A stretch of 64,000 nt of DNA from an uncultured Saccharospirillaceae bacterium. Lineage in GTDB: Bacteria; Bacteroidota; Bacteroidia; Flavobacteriales_D; CAJJDF01. Positions 51,508-61,577 of this stretch are shown one piece after another. Within the stretch, counting starts at the first letter, position 1. The number at the start of each line of letters is the position of its first letter. The stretch spans positions 53,934-117,933 of the forward strand of contig CATLPG010000003.1 of the NCBI GenBank assembly GCA_950054195.1. Direction: 5' to 3'. Made by a program: the position numbers and the translations under genes. The notes under the pieces are model-generated. The model worked only from the letters and a program-made list of their open reading frames with translations, was not told the origin of the DNA and ran no database searches.

Positions 51508-52722
51508 TTAGCTATTTTTTCTTACTTTGCCATCAGGGTAATATTCAATTAAGGATATTCTTCTTCCGTATTTAAAAACTTCTTTGCGTTTTATATTTCC
51601 TTTATAATAATAGGTGGTCCAAGCACCGTCTCTATACCCATTTTTATAATCACCAACCGATTTTATTTTTTTAGAATTATAGTAGTAAGTCCATCTGCCG
51701 ACTCTTCTTCCTTCAATAAAATTGCCTTTTTGATCGGGATAACCACTTTCTGAGTGATATTCCCAAAAGCCATTTTCAACACCATTAATATAATTTCCTT
51801 TACTTCTTAGGTTACCATTAGCAAAATATTGCTCCCAAAAACCTTGCTTTTGCCCATAGCGGTATACTCCTTTGGATAAAACGTTGCCATTAATGTGGCT
51901 TATAACTTCACCCTCCTCTTTGCCATTTACGTAGGTAATGTTTTTTACAATAGTTCCTTTGTAATCATAAAATAGCCATTCCCCTTCTTGTTCTCCATTA
52001 AAATAATTTCCTGTTTCTTCTAGCTGTCCATTTTTATGATAGGTGTTGTAAACACCATTTAGTCCTCCATTTTTATACGTAGCAGTTCCTTTTAGTTCTC
52101 CTGATTTGTAGTACGTTTTCCATATACCAACTTGCTTCCCTTTTTTCATGTTACCAACAAACTTTTCGTTACCGTTGGTGTAGTAAAATTTCCATAAACC
52201 ATTCCTTCTGCCAAGCAGATAATCACCCTTGGATGAAAGGTTTTTATTTTCGTAATATGTTTTCCATAATCCCTGCTTTTCGTCTTGATCATAGTTACCC
52301 TCAACAATGGCATTCCCTTTTTCGTTGTTTTCCCTAAAATAGCCTTGTTTTAAATCGTTCTTGAAGTTTTCGATAAAGTGTTCGTAGCGGTTTTGGTAGT
52401 AAGTTATCCACTCACCATCTTTTTCATGGTTTTTATAACTGCCTACTTGTTTTAATCGTCCACCAGCATAAAACTCAGAATAATCACCGTTTAAAAGACC
52501 TTCTGTGTAATTAGAAATAGACTTTAATTGTTCGTTGAAATAATAACATTTCCACTCACCATCTTTTTCATCGTTTTTGTACCAACCTTTGCAGTTAGCA
52601 AACTCAGATTCATCATAAAAATCCCATTTTCCTTGTCTTTTTTCATTAACCGTTTGGTTTACCCTTTCAGAGGAACAAGAAAATCCCAGTAGTATGATAA
52701 TAAAATAGAGAAACTTTTTCAT
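51508..52722 (-). CDS. MORN-repeat lipoprotein (YwqK-like)
   Basis: A 404-residue lipoprotein (lipobox LLGFSC, Cys16) made almost entirely of MORN_2-type repeats of ~23 residues, with the recurring pattern G-WxxYYxxGxLKxxGxYxxGxxxG. About fifteen repeats are visible. Automatic pipelines call such proteins YwqK-family antitoxins, but a lipid-anchored protein is not an obvious antitoxin and no toxin gene is adjacent. A surface role in binding is more likely. It converges with the T9SS gene with a 3 bp gap. Confidence 0.8.
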   Translation of the reverse strand: MKKFLYFIIILLGFSCSSERVNQTVNEKRQGKWDFYDESEFANCKGWYKNDEKDGEWKCYYFNEQLKSISNYTEGLLNGDYSEFYAGGRLKQVGSYKNHEKDGEWITYYQNRYEHFIENFKNDLKQGYFRENNEKGNAIVEGNYDQDEKQGLWKTYYENKNLSSKGDYLLGRRNGLWKFYYTNGNEKFVGNMKKGKQVGIWKTYYKSGELKGTATYKNGGLNGVYNTYHKNGQLEETGNYFNGEQEGEWLFYDYKGTIVKNITYVNGKEEGEVISHINGNVLSKGVYRYGQKQGFWEQYFANGNLRSKGNYINGVENGFWEYHSESGYPDQKGNFIEGRRVGRWTYYYNSKKIKSVGDYKNGYRDGAWTTYYYKGNIKRKEVFKYGRRISLIEYYPDGKVRKNS

Positions 52723-52752
52723 TGATAAGTAAAAATTTGATGACTAAGGAGT

Positions 52753-53577
52753 TTACCAGCTACCTCCTGCACCTCCGCCATCAAAGCCACCTCCACCAAA
52801 GCCACCAAAACCGCCTCCACCAAATCCACCGCCAGATGAGCTTCCACCTCCCCAGCCGCTTCCGCCTCCAATGTATATCCATCCACCACTGCTTCTTCTA
52901 CCGGTTCGTTTACCTCCACCTCCAAAATTTTCCCAATCATCACCATTACCCCCAGATCTCCTAAAAATAAACCCAAAGAGAAAAATAATACCCAATATCA
53001 CTAGAATAGCGACAAAAGCGTTTCCTCCACTATGATCCTTTTTAGATGATGCTCCATACTCAGCTTCTGAAATTTCACCTGAGGCTAAAGCCATAATTGT
53101 TTCACACCCTTTTCTAATTCCTCCACTATAATCGTTACGTTTAAAAGCAGGGATCATTTCATTTTGGATAATACGTCCAGCTAAAATATCTGGAATGGCA
53201 CCCTGTAAACCTGTGCCTACAGCAATAAAAGCTTCTCCTCGCTCACTTTGAATTTTTGGCTTAACCATCACAACAACTCCATTATCCAAATCAGCTCTAC
53301 CAACACCCATTTTATCTCCAAAAGAATAGGTGTATTCTGCTTTATCATAGCCACACAAATCATCGGTAGTGAGCACAACAACTACATTGGATGTTTGTTT
53401 TGTAAAACTGTTTAGTTGTTCGTTCAATAACCGTTCATCTGACGAAGAGAATAAGTTTGCTTGATCGTAAACTAACTGAAAATCTTTGGGCTTAGGGTGG
53501 CAATCTGACTGGCTAATAACCACGTGATTAATTAGAACCAAAAACAGTAGTAAAACTTTTAAGTGATTTAAATTCAT
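52753..53577 (-). CDS. TPM-domain protein with Gly-rich C-terminus (YgcG-like)
   Basis: A 274-residue exported protein. It has a signal peptide (~1-22), a TPM domain (~33-150: LVYDQANLFSSSDERLLNEQL, GVVVMVKPK), a transmembrane helix (FVAILVILGIIFLFGF near 192) and a C-terminal Gly/Ser-rich tail ending GGAGGSW. This is the YgcG layout that usually accompanies LemA. LemA and a second TPM gene lie at 56.7-57.8 kb; the two halves are now separated by two glycosyltransferase genes. Confidence 0.85.
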   Translation of the reverse strand: MNLNHLKVLLLFLVLINHVVISQSDCHPKPKDFQLVYDQANLFSSSDERLLNEQLNSFTKQTSNVVVVLTTDDLCGYDKAEYTYSFGDKMGVGRADLDNGVVVMVKPKIQSERGEAFIAVGTGLQGAIPDILAGRIIQNEMIPAFKRNDYSGGIRKGCETIMALASGEISEAEYGASSKKDHSGGNAFVAILVILGIIFLFGFIFRRSGGNGDDWENFGGGGKRTGRRSSGGWIYIGGGSGWGGGSSSGGGFGGGGFGGFGGGGFDGGGAGGSW

Positions 53578-53596
53578 ACTTAAATATATTGATTCT

Positions 53597-55276
53597 TTAG
53601 AAGATTGCTAAATAGTATGTTGTTAATTGATCTCCCCGAGTTTTAGGATCAAGAAACTTAGGTGTTATTCTACTCAGTTCACGATGTCCAAAAACAATAA
53701 TTTCTTTAGGTTTAAGAGTTCCTTTTAATCGCTTTTCTATCCATTTTTTTGGTCCTAAAATGGCATTACCTTGCTTTGCTACTTGTTCTAAATCTTTTTG
53801 ATGATTTAAATACTGAGTATTGTTTTCAATTAAAACATCAAGTCCAAGCGAACCAACGTCTACAATATAAACATTATCTATGCCTCGTTCTTTTATAATT
53901 TTTGATGCTTGAATGGAGGCGTCATATTTACTTAATGTTGGAATAAAATAAAAATTTAGCATTGTAACTATACCAAGCATACTTATTGAAGAAGACAATA
54001 ATATTTTAGTTTGTAACTCAAACTTGAAGTGAATATAAACAATTACAGCTAATAAAATAAGTACAAAAAGCCATTCTAAAATAGAAGTGAAAGGCAAAAT
54101 AAAAACGCCTAACCCAATAATGCTCATAATAGCTATAAAGGGAATTATAAGCTGAGCAATGTTAATTTTTTTCAGTGCTTTTTCGTTCAAATGAACAAAA
54201 TAGTTAGCAGTTAATATAAACCAAAAAGGAAATATAGGGATAATGTAATGAGGTAGTTTAAAGCTTGACATAGACATTGCTATGAATGGTAAAATAATAC
54301 CTCCAAGCGTAAACCATTCGTTCGATGATACATTTTTGAAATTATTTTTTAGCTTAACAAACAGTGCAAGTACCCCTATAATTGTCCAAGGTAAAAACGA
54401 CCATAAAAAATTATGGACAAAAAAGAATGGTCCAGCATCATTTTTCCACCCTTCTGAGTTACCTCCAAATACTCGTCCAAAACTTTGCTCCCAAAAATAA
54501 AATTTTAACCCTGAAAAATCTTGAACCACTTTGCCAGAAGCTAAATTAAATGTTTTATCTGGTCGCTGAGCATCAAACTGCGTGTATAATCCATAAGCCA
54601 TAGGAAAAAGAACTAGGGCAACAATAGCTAGTCCTAACAACCATTCCCATCTAAAAATATTACTCCATTGTTTTTTTATGATGAATTCAGTTCCAAGTGC
54701 TAAAACAGGAATCATTAAACCTAAAGGACCTTTTGCCAACATTGCTAAACCTATACCTACAAAACCAAGGATGAAGCTGCTGATTGTTTTATGTTTAAGA
54801 TACTTAATAAGCTGCCAAATGGAAAAAACAACAATACCAGTTAAGATGGTATCCGTTCGAACATCTTGATTTATAATAACAATTACAAAGCAAGAATAGT
54901 AGAAGAAAGAAGCTAGTTTACCAACTGTTTTATTATACAGCAGCTCCCCCAGTTTATACGTTGAAAAAACACCTAATAATGTAAATAAAAACGAAGGTAG
55001 CTTGTAAGCAAATGGACTAAACCCAAAAATTTTGTATGAGATAGCAGATAGCCAAAAAAGAAGAGGAGGTTTATCTAAATAGTCACCTCCTTTGTGATAA
55101 ATCTCCATCCATGTGCCAGTTTCGGCAATATCTCTGCTTATAGAGGCATAAATTTTCGCATCAATTCCGTAAACTAAATTAAATAACCCTTTGATGTACA
55201 CAATGGTAAAAAGTGCAAATAGTATCCAATACCACTGGGATGAAAGATAATTTTTTATGGTTTTAAGTTTATTCAC
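53597..55276 (-). CDS. GT39/ArnT-like membrane glycosyltransferase
   Basis: A ~559-residue protein with about twelve membrane helices. The first loop has the GT39 pattern YGIDAKIYASISRDIAETG and GGDYLDKPPLLFW, close to ArnT, which moves a sugar from a polyprenyl phosphate to lipid A or another acceptor. Near the C-terminus are ILGPKKWIEKRL and VFGHRELSR. The longest frame starts at a TTG at 55342. I prefer the GTG at 55276, because a GATATTTG box lies just before it and the extension overlaps the divergent promoter. It is divergent from a second GT39 gene. Confidence 0.82.
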   Translation of the reverse strand: MNKLKTIKNYLSSQWYWILFALFTIVYIKGLFNLVYGIDAKIYASISRDIAETGTWMEIYHKGGDYLDKPPLLFWLSAISYKIFGFSPFAYKLPSFLFTLLGVFSTYKLGELLYNKTVGKLASFFYYSCFVIVIINQDVRTDTILTGIVVFSIWQLIKYLKHKTISSFILGFVGIGLAMLAKGPLGLMIPVLALGTEFIIKKQWSNIFRWEWLLGLAIVALVLFPMAYGLYTQFDAQRPDKTFNLASGKVVQDFSGLKFYFWEQSFGRVFGGNSEGWKNDAGPFFFVHNFLWSFLPWTIIGVLALFVKLKNNFKNVSSNEWFTLGGIILPFIAMSMSSFKLPHYIIPIFPFWFILTANYFVHLNEKALKKINIAQLIIPFIAIMSIIGLGVFILPFTSILEWLFVLILLAVIVYIHFKFELQTKILLSSSISMLGIVTMLNFYFIPTLSKYDASIQASKIIKERGIDNVYIVDVGSLGLDVLIENNTQYLNHQKDLEQVAKQGNAILGPKKWIEKRLKGTLKPKEIIVFGHRELSRITPKFLDPKTRGDQLTTYYLAIF

Positions 55277-55343
55277 TTTCAAATATCTTAAAAAGATTTT
55301 TTTAACGCTAGTAAAAGCATTCAATAATACTTTAATAAACAAT

Positions 55344-55351
55344 TATATTTG
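55344..55351 (+). promoter_or_regulatory. -7 box of the second GT39 gene
   Basis: TATATTTG, exact match, 9 nt before the ATG at 55361. It contains the TTG that starts the longest frame, which therefore is not the start codon. Confidence 0.45.
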
Positions 55352-55360
55352 TACAAAGCC

Positions 55361-56743
55361 ATGCGTAAGTATTTATCTATAGCGATTGTTTTTTTTGTTT
55401 TTCTAGCGATAATCCTTCCTTCACTTTTATCAAGAGGAATGTTTATGGATGGTTTGCTGTATGCTGCAGTTTCTAAAAATATGGCGTTTGGGGATGGTAA
55501 TTTTTGGCAGCCTCAATTATCAACTACTATTTTAAACCCATTTTATGAGCACCCTCCGCTGGCAATAGGCATGCAAAGTTTATTTTTTTATGTGTTTGGA
55601 GATAAATACTGGGTAGAGGATTTATATCAATTAGTTATAGCGTTTTTGATTGGTTATGTTATGATTAAAATTTGGAAAGAATTAAATCAAAAAGCCAGTT
55701 TTAGTTGGTTACCTCTAGCTTTGCTACTAGTATGTCCTTTGTTTTTTTGGAGTGTTAAAAATGGAATGTTAGAAACAACTATGACTCTTTTTGTGTGTAG
55801 TGGATTGCTCTTTTACATAAAGAGCATGAAAGTAAGGTGGTTTTTAATCTTTTCAGGTATATGTATCTCTTTAGCTTTTTTATCTAAAGGTGTTTTTTGT
55901 TTGTATCTATGGGGAATGCCCTTTGTGTTTTGGTTAGTTAAAAAAGAAGTCTCATTCGCTAGAATGACGCTAGATAGCCTTGTTTTAATAGTTGGTTCAA
56001 TAGGGGTTATTGCTCTAGTTATTTTATTAGATCAACAAGCATATGACTATTTATATGCTTATATCAATAATCAAGTTATTGGAAGCGTTGAAAATGTTAA
56101 AACTGTGTCCTCGAGATGGAGTATTTTGATAGACTTTTTTAGCGAAAGCATAGTTATTTGGTTGTTATTACTTATTTCTTTAGTACTTAAACGAATAAAA
56201 ATTAAACAACTAGTTATTAATAAAAATGCTATTGCCTTATTTTTAATTGTTTTCAGTGGTGTTTTACCAATTATGCTCAGCATGAAACAAAGAGGATTTT
56301 ATACGTTATCCGTATTTCCTTTTTTAGCAATAGCAGTTGCTATTCTTTTATTCCCATTTGTAGAAGAGTTATTAAATAGATGGTCAAAAGAAATAAGGCT
56401 GAAAATTCAAAAAATTGTGTTAGTATCCTCAATTTTGGCTTGTTTAAGTGTCTTAGTTTTTTACCCTAAGCAATCAGCTTTAAGAGACAAAGATTTATTA
56501 GAAATAACTGACGTTGTGAATAAGCACATACCAGCACAAGGCGGCATTGGTATTTCTACTCAACTTAGACAAAACTGGAGTTTGATTAGTTATTTAGCTC
56601 GTTACGGAGGTTATTCTTTACATCTTAACGGCTCTAATATGAAATACTATCTCTTACAAAAGGGAAAAGATGAACTCCCTCCAAACACTAAAGTAATTGA
56701 TGAAAGTTCAGGTTTTTACTTAGTACAGACTGTTAGCCAATAG
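55361..56743 (+). CDS. GT39-type membrane glycosyltransferase
   Basis: A 460-residue polytopic protein. The N-terminal helix is followed by FMDGLLYAAVSKNMAFGDG and YEHPPLAIGMQSLFF, with the acidic residue and HPP motif of GT39 proteins, and about ten more helices. The C-terminal domain is soluble. The start is the ATG at 55361. Both GT39 genes differ from ArnT in the C-terminal region, so they may use different acceptors. The gene overlaps the convergent TPM gene by 11 bp. Confidence 0.82.
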   Translation: MRKYLSIAIVFFVFLAIILPSLLSRGMFMDGLLYAAVSKNMAFGDGNFWQPQLSTTILNPFYEHPPLAIGMQSLFFYVFGDKYWVEDLYQLVIAFLIGYVMIKIWKELNQKASFSWLPLALLLVCPLFFWSVKNGMLETTMTLFVCSGLLFYIKSMKVRWFLIFSGICISLAFLSKGVFCLYLWGMPFVFWLVKKEVSFARMTLDSLVLIVGSIGVIALVILLDQQAYDYLYAYINNQVIGSVENVKTVSSRWSILIDFFSESIVIWLLLLISLVLKRIKIKQLVINKNAIALFLIVFSGVLPIMLSMKQRGFYTLSVFPFLAIAVAILLFPFVEELLNRWSKEIRLKIQKIVLVSSILACLSVLVFYPKQSALRDKDLLEITDVVNKHIPAQGGIGISTQLRQNWSLISYLARYGGYSLHLNGSNMKYYLLQKGKDELPPNTKVIDESSGFYLVQTVSQ

Positions 56744-57170
56744 AAATATCATCGGATAATTCATTTATATCGTCCTCACCTTGATGAGGGAAATGATGAG
56801 CAAGTTGCTCTCCAGCCATTTTTATTCCGTCAACTATACCTTGTGTGAACTCACCAAGCTTAAATTTGCTTTGCATATGGTCTTTAATATTATCCCAAAA
56901 GTTAGCAGGTACCGCTTCATTAATTCCTTTTTCACCAATTATAGCAAATTTTTTATCCTCAACAGCTAAGTAAATAAGCACTCCGTTATGAAGCTCCGTT
57001 TTGTGCATTTTTAGTTGCTTAAAAACATCGGTTGCTCTATCTAAACTACTTTTTTTAGTAGTAGACTCAAGGTGTAAACGAATTTCACCAGAAGTAACAC
57101 TTTCTGCCGTTTTTATTGCATCTAAAATTTGAGCTTCTTCTTCTTTATTTAGGAATGAACGGATATCCAT
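56733..57170 (-). CDS. TPM-domain protein (TLP18.3/Psb32/MOLO-1 family)
   Basis: A 145-residue TPM-domain protein (IRLHLESTTKKSSLDRA, LHNGVLIYLAVEDKKFAIIGEKGINEAVP) without signal peptide or membrane anchor. TPM proteins are often co-encoded with LemA. It begins 2 bp after the LemA stop, clearly in one operon with it. The function is not established; the family includes proteins linked to membrane protein turnover. Confidence 0.85.
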   Translation of the reverse strand: MDIRSFLNKEEEAQILDAIKTAESVTSGEIRLHLESTTKKSSLDRATDVFKQLKMHKTELHNGVLIYLAVEDKKFAIIGEKGINEAVPANFWDNIKDHMQSKFKLGEFTQGIVDGIKMAGEQLAHHFPHQGEDDINELSDDISIG

Positions 57171-57172
57171 AA

Positions 57173-57835
57173 TTAAAATTCAATATCAGGAGCATTTTCA
57201 GTGCCTTCTTGAGCTTTGAAGTAAGGCTTTTTATTAAAATCGTATATTCCCGCAACTATATTTTTGGGAAAAGTTTTAATAGAAACATTATATGTTCCAA
57301 CAGCCTCATTAAAATCATCTCTGGCCTTTTTAATTCTATTTTCAATGCCTTCGTATTGAACTTGAAAATCCCTAAAAGATTGCACAGCTTTTAAATCAGG
57401 GTATCTTTCTACGGTTACTAAAAGCTTACTTAATGCTTGTGTAAGTTGTCCTTGAGCAGCTTCAAATTTAGCTAATGATTCTGGCGTAAGGTTAGCTGGA
57501 TCAATAGTAACACTTGTCGCTTTAGAACGAGCTTCAATAACTTCTGTTAAGGTACTTTTTTCAAAATCAGCAGCACCTTTAACTATTTTAGTTAGGTTTT
57601 TAACTTTATCTGCTCTAGCTTGGTAAGCTGTTTGTACACCACCCCATGCTTTGTCAACATATTCAGAAGTTGTTATTATTTCGTTGTAAGTGTTTTTTAC
57701 CCAGCTGTATGATGACCATAAAATAATAACGATTACCCCAAGGATTATCCAAGGTACATATTTTCTTATCGGGCTTCTTTCAACTCCACCTTTGTTGGAA
57801 TACTTGCTTCTATCGTTTCTTTGATCTAAATCCAT
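57173..57835 (-). CDS. LemA family protein
   Basis: A 220-residue LemA protein. An N-terminal arginine/serine-rich tail precedes a membrane helix (WIILGVIVIILW near residue 29), then the LemA helical bundle with YNEIITTSEYVDKAWGGVQ, YQARADKVKNLT and RYPDLKAVQSFRDFQ. The topology is an N-in, periplasmic helical domain. It heads the LemA-TPM pair. Confidence 0.92.
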   Translation of the reverse strand: MDLDQRNDRSKYSNKGGVERSPIRKYVPWIILGVIVIILWSSYSWVKNTYNEIITTSEYVDKAWGGVQTAYQARADKVKNLTKIVKGAADFEKSTLTEVIEARSKATSVTIDPANLTPESLAKFEAAQGQLTQALSKLLVTVERYPDLKAVQSFRDFQVQYEGIENRIKKARDDFNEAVGTYNVSIKTFPKNIVAGIYDFNKKPYFKAQEGTENAPDIEF

Positions 57836-57880
57836 CGTATTAAATAAATTTCTTTATACAATATTAGTTTTTTTTGTGAT

Positions 57881-57913
57881 ATAAAAAAACCTAGTCAACA
57901 GAATGACTAGGTT
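57881..57913 (-). terminator. Intrinsic terminator of htpG
   Basis: AACCTAGTCA and TGACTAGGTT (57888-57897 and 57904-57913) pair around a 6-nt loop. On the minus strand the stem is followed by a run of seven T, directly after the htpG stop. Confidence 0.85.
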
Positions 57914-57942
57914 GAGGTTATAATTAACGAATCTATTGATCT

Positions 57943-59838
57943 TTATTTAATAAGATCAATGCTTCGGTTGAGAAACTGTGTGAGCTTTTCACCTTTAAGT
58001 AATCCTTTTGCCAATAAGGCTAAATCAACAGCTTGTTCTGCTAGTTTTTGCTTTTTCTTATCGGTTTTAGTTTCCATGATAGTAGTAATTAATGGGTGGT
58101 TAGCATTTACTACTAAGTTGTACATTTCGGGCATGCTTCCCATAAAGCCCATTCCGCCACCACCAAGCTTTTGCTGCTCGGTCATTCTTCGCATATATTC
58201 TGATTGAGTAACCAAAACGGGTTGATCTTTTTCGCTTAAGCTTTGCACATCAACCATAAATTTATCTTTGGTTACAACCTCTTCAAAAATTGGCTTTAAA
58301 GCTTCTTTTTCTTCATCAGATAATTTAGATGGTTGCTCTTCGTCTTTTTTAATTAATTGATCAATGGTGTCACTATCAATTCGAGCAAACGAAGCTTTTT
58401 CAAGCTTCATTTCTAAGTGCTGGATAAAATGAGGGGTAAGCGGACTGTCTAATAGCAAAACATCATATCCTCTTTCATTCGCATTTTGAATAAGTGCATG
58501 GTGCTCTTCTTGATTATTTGTGTATAAATAAACTACACGATCATTTTTATCTGTTTGAGTAGCTTTTATCTTCTCTGCATACTCATCAATTGTAAATGAT
58601 TTTCCATCGGTATTTTGGAATAAGAATGATTTTTTCGCACGATCATAGAATTTCTCGTCAGATAACATTCCGTACTCAATAAATACCTTGATATCGTTCC
58701 ATTTAGCTTCAAAATCTTCTCTATTGTCCTTAAACATTTGATTTAATTTATCAGCCACTTTTTTAGTGATATAACTAGATATCTTTTTTACGTTACTATC
58801 TGCCTGTAAATATGATCTTGATACGTTTAACGGAATATCTGGAGAATCAATAACTCCGTGGAGCAATTGCATGAAATCTGGAACGATGTTTTCTACAGAA
58901 TCAGTAATAAATACTTGATTAGAGTATAGTTGGATTTTATTTTTTTGAACCTGTACATCGTTTTTCAATCGAGGGAAATACAGTATACCAGTTAGATTGA
59001 AAGGATAATCAACATTTAAGTGAATGTTGAATAACGGTTCTTCTGAGAAAGGATAAAGCTCTTGATAAAATGCTTTATAGTCTTCGTCTTTTAAGTCTGT
59101 TGGTTGTTTTGTCCATAAAGGATCTTTTGAATTGATAATGTTTTCAATTTCAATTTTATCCTTTTTGATATTTCCGTTTTCGTCTTTTTCACCTGTTGGA
59201 CTATCAACCCACTCATCCTTCATTCCAAATTGAACATCAATTGGTAAGAATTTACAGTATTTATTTAAGATTGCACTTAATCTGGCATCCTCTAAAAATT
59301 CGGTAGAGTCTTCGGCAATATGTAAAACAATATCAGTACCTCTCGTTTCTTTATCAATGTCCTCTAATGTATATTCTGGTGTACCGTTAGAGCTCCATTT
59401 AACAGCTTGAGCACCTTCTCTATGGCTTTTGGTAAGTATCTCAACCTTATCAGAAACCATAAAAGAAGAATAAAACCCTAAACCAAAGTGTCCGATAATT
59501 GCATTTGAGTCGCCACTATCCTTGTATTTTTGAACAAATTCCTCTGCACCAGAAAAAGCAATTTGATTGATGTATTTATCAACTTCTTCTCCAGTCATAC
59601 CAATACCATTATCTCTAATAGTGATTGTTTTAGCATCTTTATCAAGTATAACTTCTACTTTTAAGTTACCTAATTCACCTTTGTATTCACCTAAAGATGA
59701 AAGCGTTTTAAGTTTTTGAGAAGCATCAACAGCATTAGACACTAATTCTCTCAAGAATATCTCCGTATCGGAGTATAAGAACTTTTTAATAATTGGAAAT
59801 ATGTTTTCCGTTTGTACATTAATTTGTCCTGTTGCCAT
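57943..59838 (-). CDS. htpG: Chaperone protein HtpG (Hsp90)
   Basis: A 631-residue Hsp90. The N-terminal GHKL ATPase has ELVSNAVDASQKL (catalytic Glu ~30), the DNGIGM motif and GHFGLGFYSSFMV. The middle domain has YFPRLKNDVQ and QVFITDSVENIVP, and the C-terminal dimerisation domain follows. The length is typical for bacterial HtpG. A terminator follows the stop. No heat-shock inverted repeat is visible upstream. Confidence 0.97.
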   Translation of the reverse strand: MATGQINVQTENIFPIIKKFLYSDTEIFLRELVSNAVDASQKLKTLSSLGEYKGELGNLKVEVILDKDAKTITIRDNGIGMTGEEVDKYINQIAFSGAEEFVQKYKDSGDSNAIIGHFGLGFYSSFMVSDKVEILTKSHREGAQAVKWSSNGTPEYTLEDIDKETRGTDIVLHIAEDSTEFLEDARLSAILNKYCKFLPIDVQFGMKDEWVDSPTGEKDENGNIKKDKIEIENIINSKDPLWTKQPTDLKDEDYKAFYQELYPFSEEPLFNIHLNVDYPFNLTGILYFPRLKNDVQVQKNKIQLYSNQVFITDSVENIVPDFMQLLHGVIDSPDIPLNVSRSYLQADSNVKKISSYITKKVADKLNQMFKDNREDFEAKWNDIKVFIEYGMLSDEKFYDRAKKSFLFQNTDGKSFTIDEYAEKIKATQTDKNDRVVYLYTNNQEEHHALIQNANERGYDVLLLDSPLTPHFIQHLEMKLEKASFARIDSDTIDQLIKKDEEQPSKLSDEEKEALKPIFEEVVTKDKFMVDVQSLSEKDQPVLVTQSEYMRRMTEQQKLGGGGMGFMGSMPEMYNLVVNANHPLITTIMETKTDKKKQKLAEQAVDLALLAKGLLKGEKLTQFLNRSIDLIK

Positions 59839-60005
59839 AGTAAAATCTTTTTTCTTTTAAGAGATCAATTTAAGTACCAAAAGCAATGTTCATGACAAAT
59901 TGTATTATCTATTTATGAATTAGCATTTAAAAACTGTCAAAAAGACGGGCTAGCAGAACACTAATTAGAATGCTATGTTTTTATCAAGCGAATGACTATA
60001 TTTAA

Positions 60006-61019
<1,014 letters not shown>

Positions 61020-61021
61020 AT

Positions 61022-61573
61022 CTATTTAGTTCTTTTAGGGTTGTTAGAAACAAATGATTTCCAGCTGTTGTATGATTTACCTTCAACACCAATTTTAGCT
61101 TGAAAAAAATGACAAACAGCAGCTGCTAACCCATCGGTTGCATCTAGGTTTTTAGGAAGTTCTTTAATGTGTAAAAGCGTTTGAAGCATTTTTGCAACTT
61201 GTTCTTTTGAAGAACTACCATTTCCTGTGATGGATTGTTTGATTTTCCTAGGAAGGTATTCTGTAATAGGGACATCTCGATATAATCCAGCTGCCATAGC
61301 TACTCCTTGGGCACGACCTAGCTTTAGCATGGATTGAACATTTTTTCCAAAGAAAGGAGCTTCAATAGAGATTTCATCTGGGTGGTATTCATCGATAAGA
61401 CCAAGTGTCCGTTCAAATATTTTCTTTAGCTTAAGCGGATGGGAGTCGTACTTTCCAAGCTTAATTTCACCCATGGTAATTAAGCTCATTTTGTTGCCTT
61501 CAACTAAAATAATACCATACCCCATGATGGAAGTTCCGGGGTCAATGCCTAATATGATTTTTTCTTTTTTCAT
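61022..61573 (-). CDS. ruvC: Holliday junction resolvase RuvC
   Basis: A 183-residue RuvC endonuclease. Catalytic acids are seen in LGIDPGTS (D11), [11 protein letters not shown] (Glu ~69) and [13 protein letters not shown] near residue 146. RuvC cuts Holliday junctions made by RuvAB during recombination. The gene lies 4 bp after the GT4 gene and probably shares its transcript. It converges with gap. Confidence 0.96.
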   Translation of the reverse strand: MKKEKIILGIDPGTSIMGYGIILVEGNKMSLITMGEIKLGKYDSHPLKLKKIFERTLGLIDEYHPDEISIEAPFFGKNVQSMLKLGRAQGVAMAAGLYRDVPITEYLPRKIKQSITGNGSSSKEQVAKMLQTLLHIKELPKNLDATDGLAAAVCHFFQAKIGVEGKSYNSWKSFVSNNPKRTK

Positions 61574-61577
61574 CTAT

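Noticed and set aside
51508..52722. YwqK-type antitoxin of a toxin-antitoxin pair
   Set aside because: The protein has a lipobox and no toxin gene is adjacent; the name comes from MORN repeats alone.
52722..52964. His/Gln-rich frame opposite the TPM gene
   Set aside because: It is the antisense of the Gly-rich repeat tail, whose low complexity produces a false open frame.
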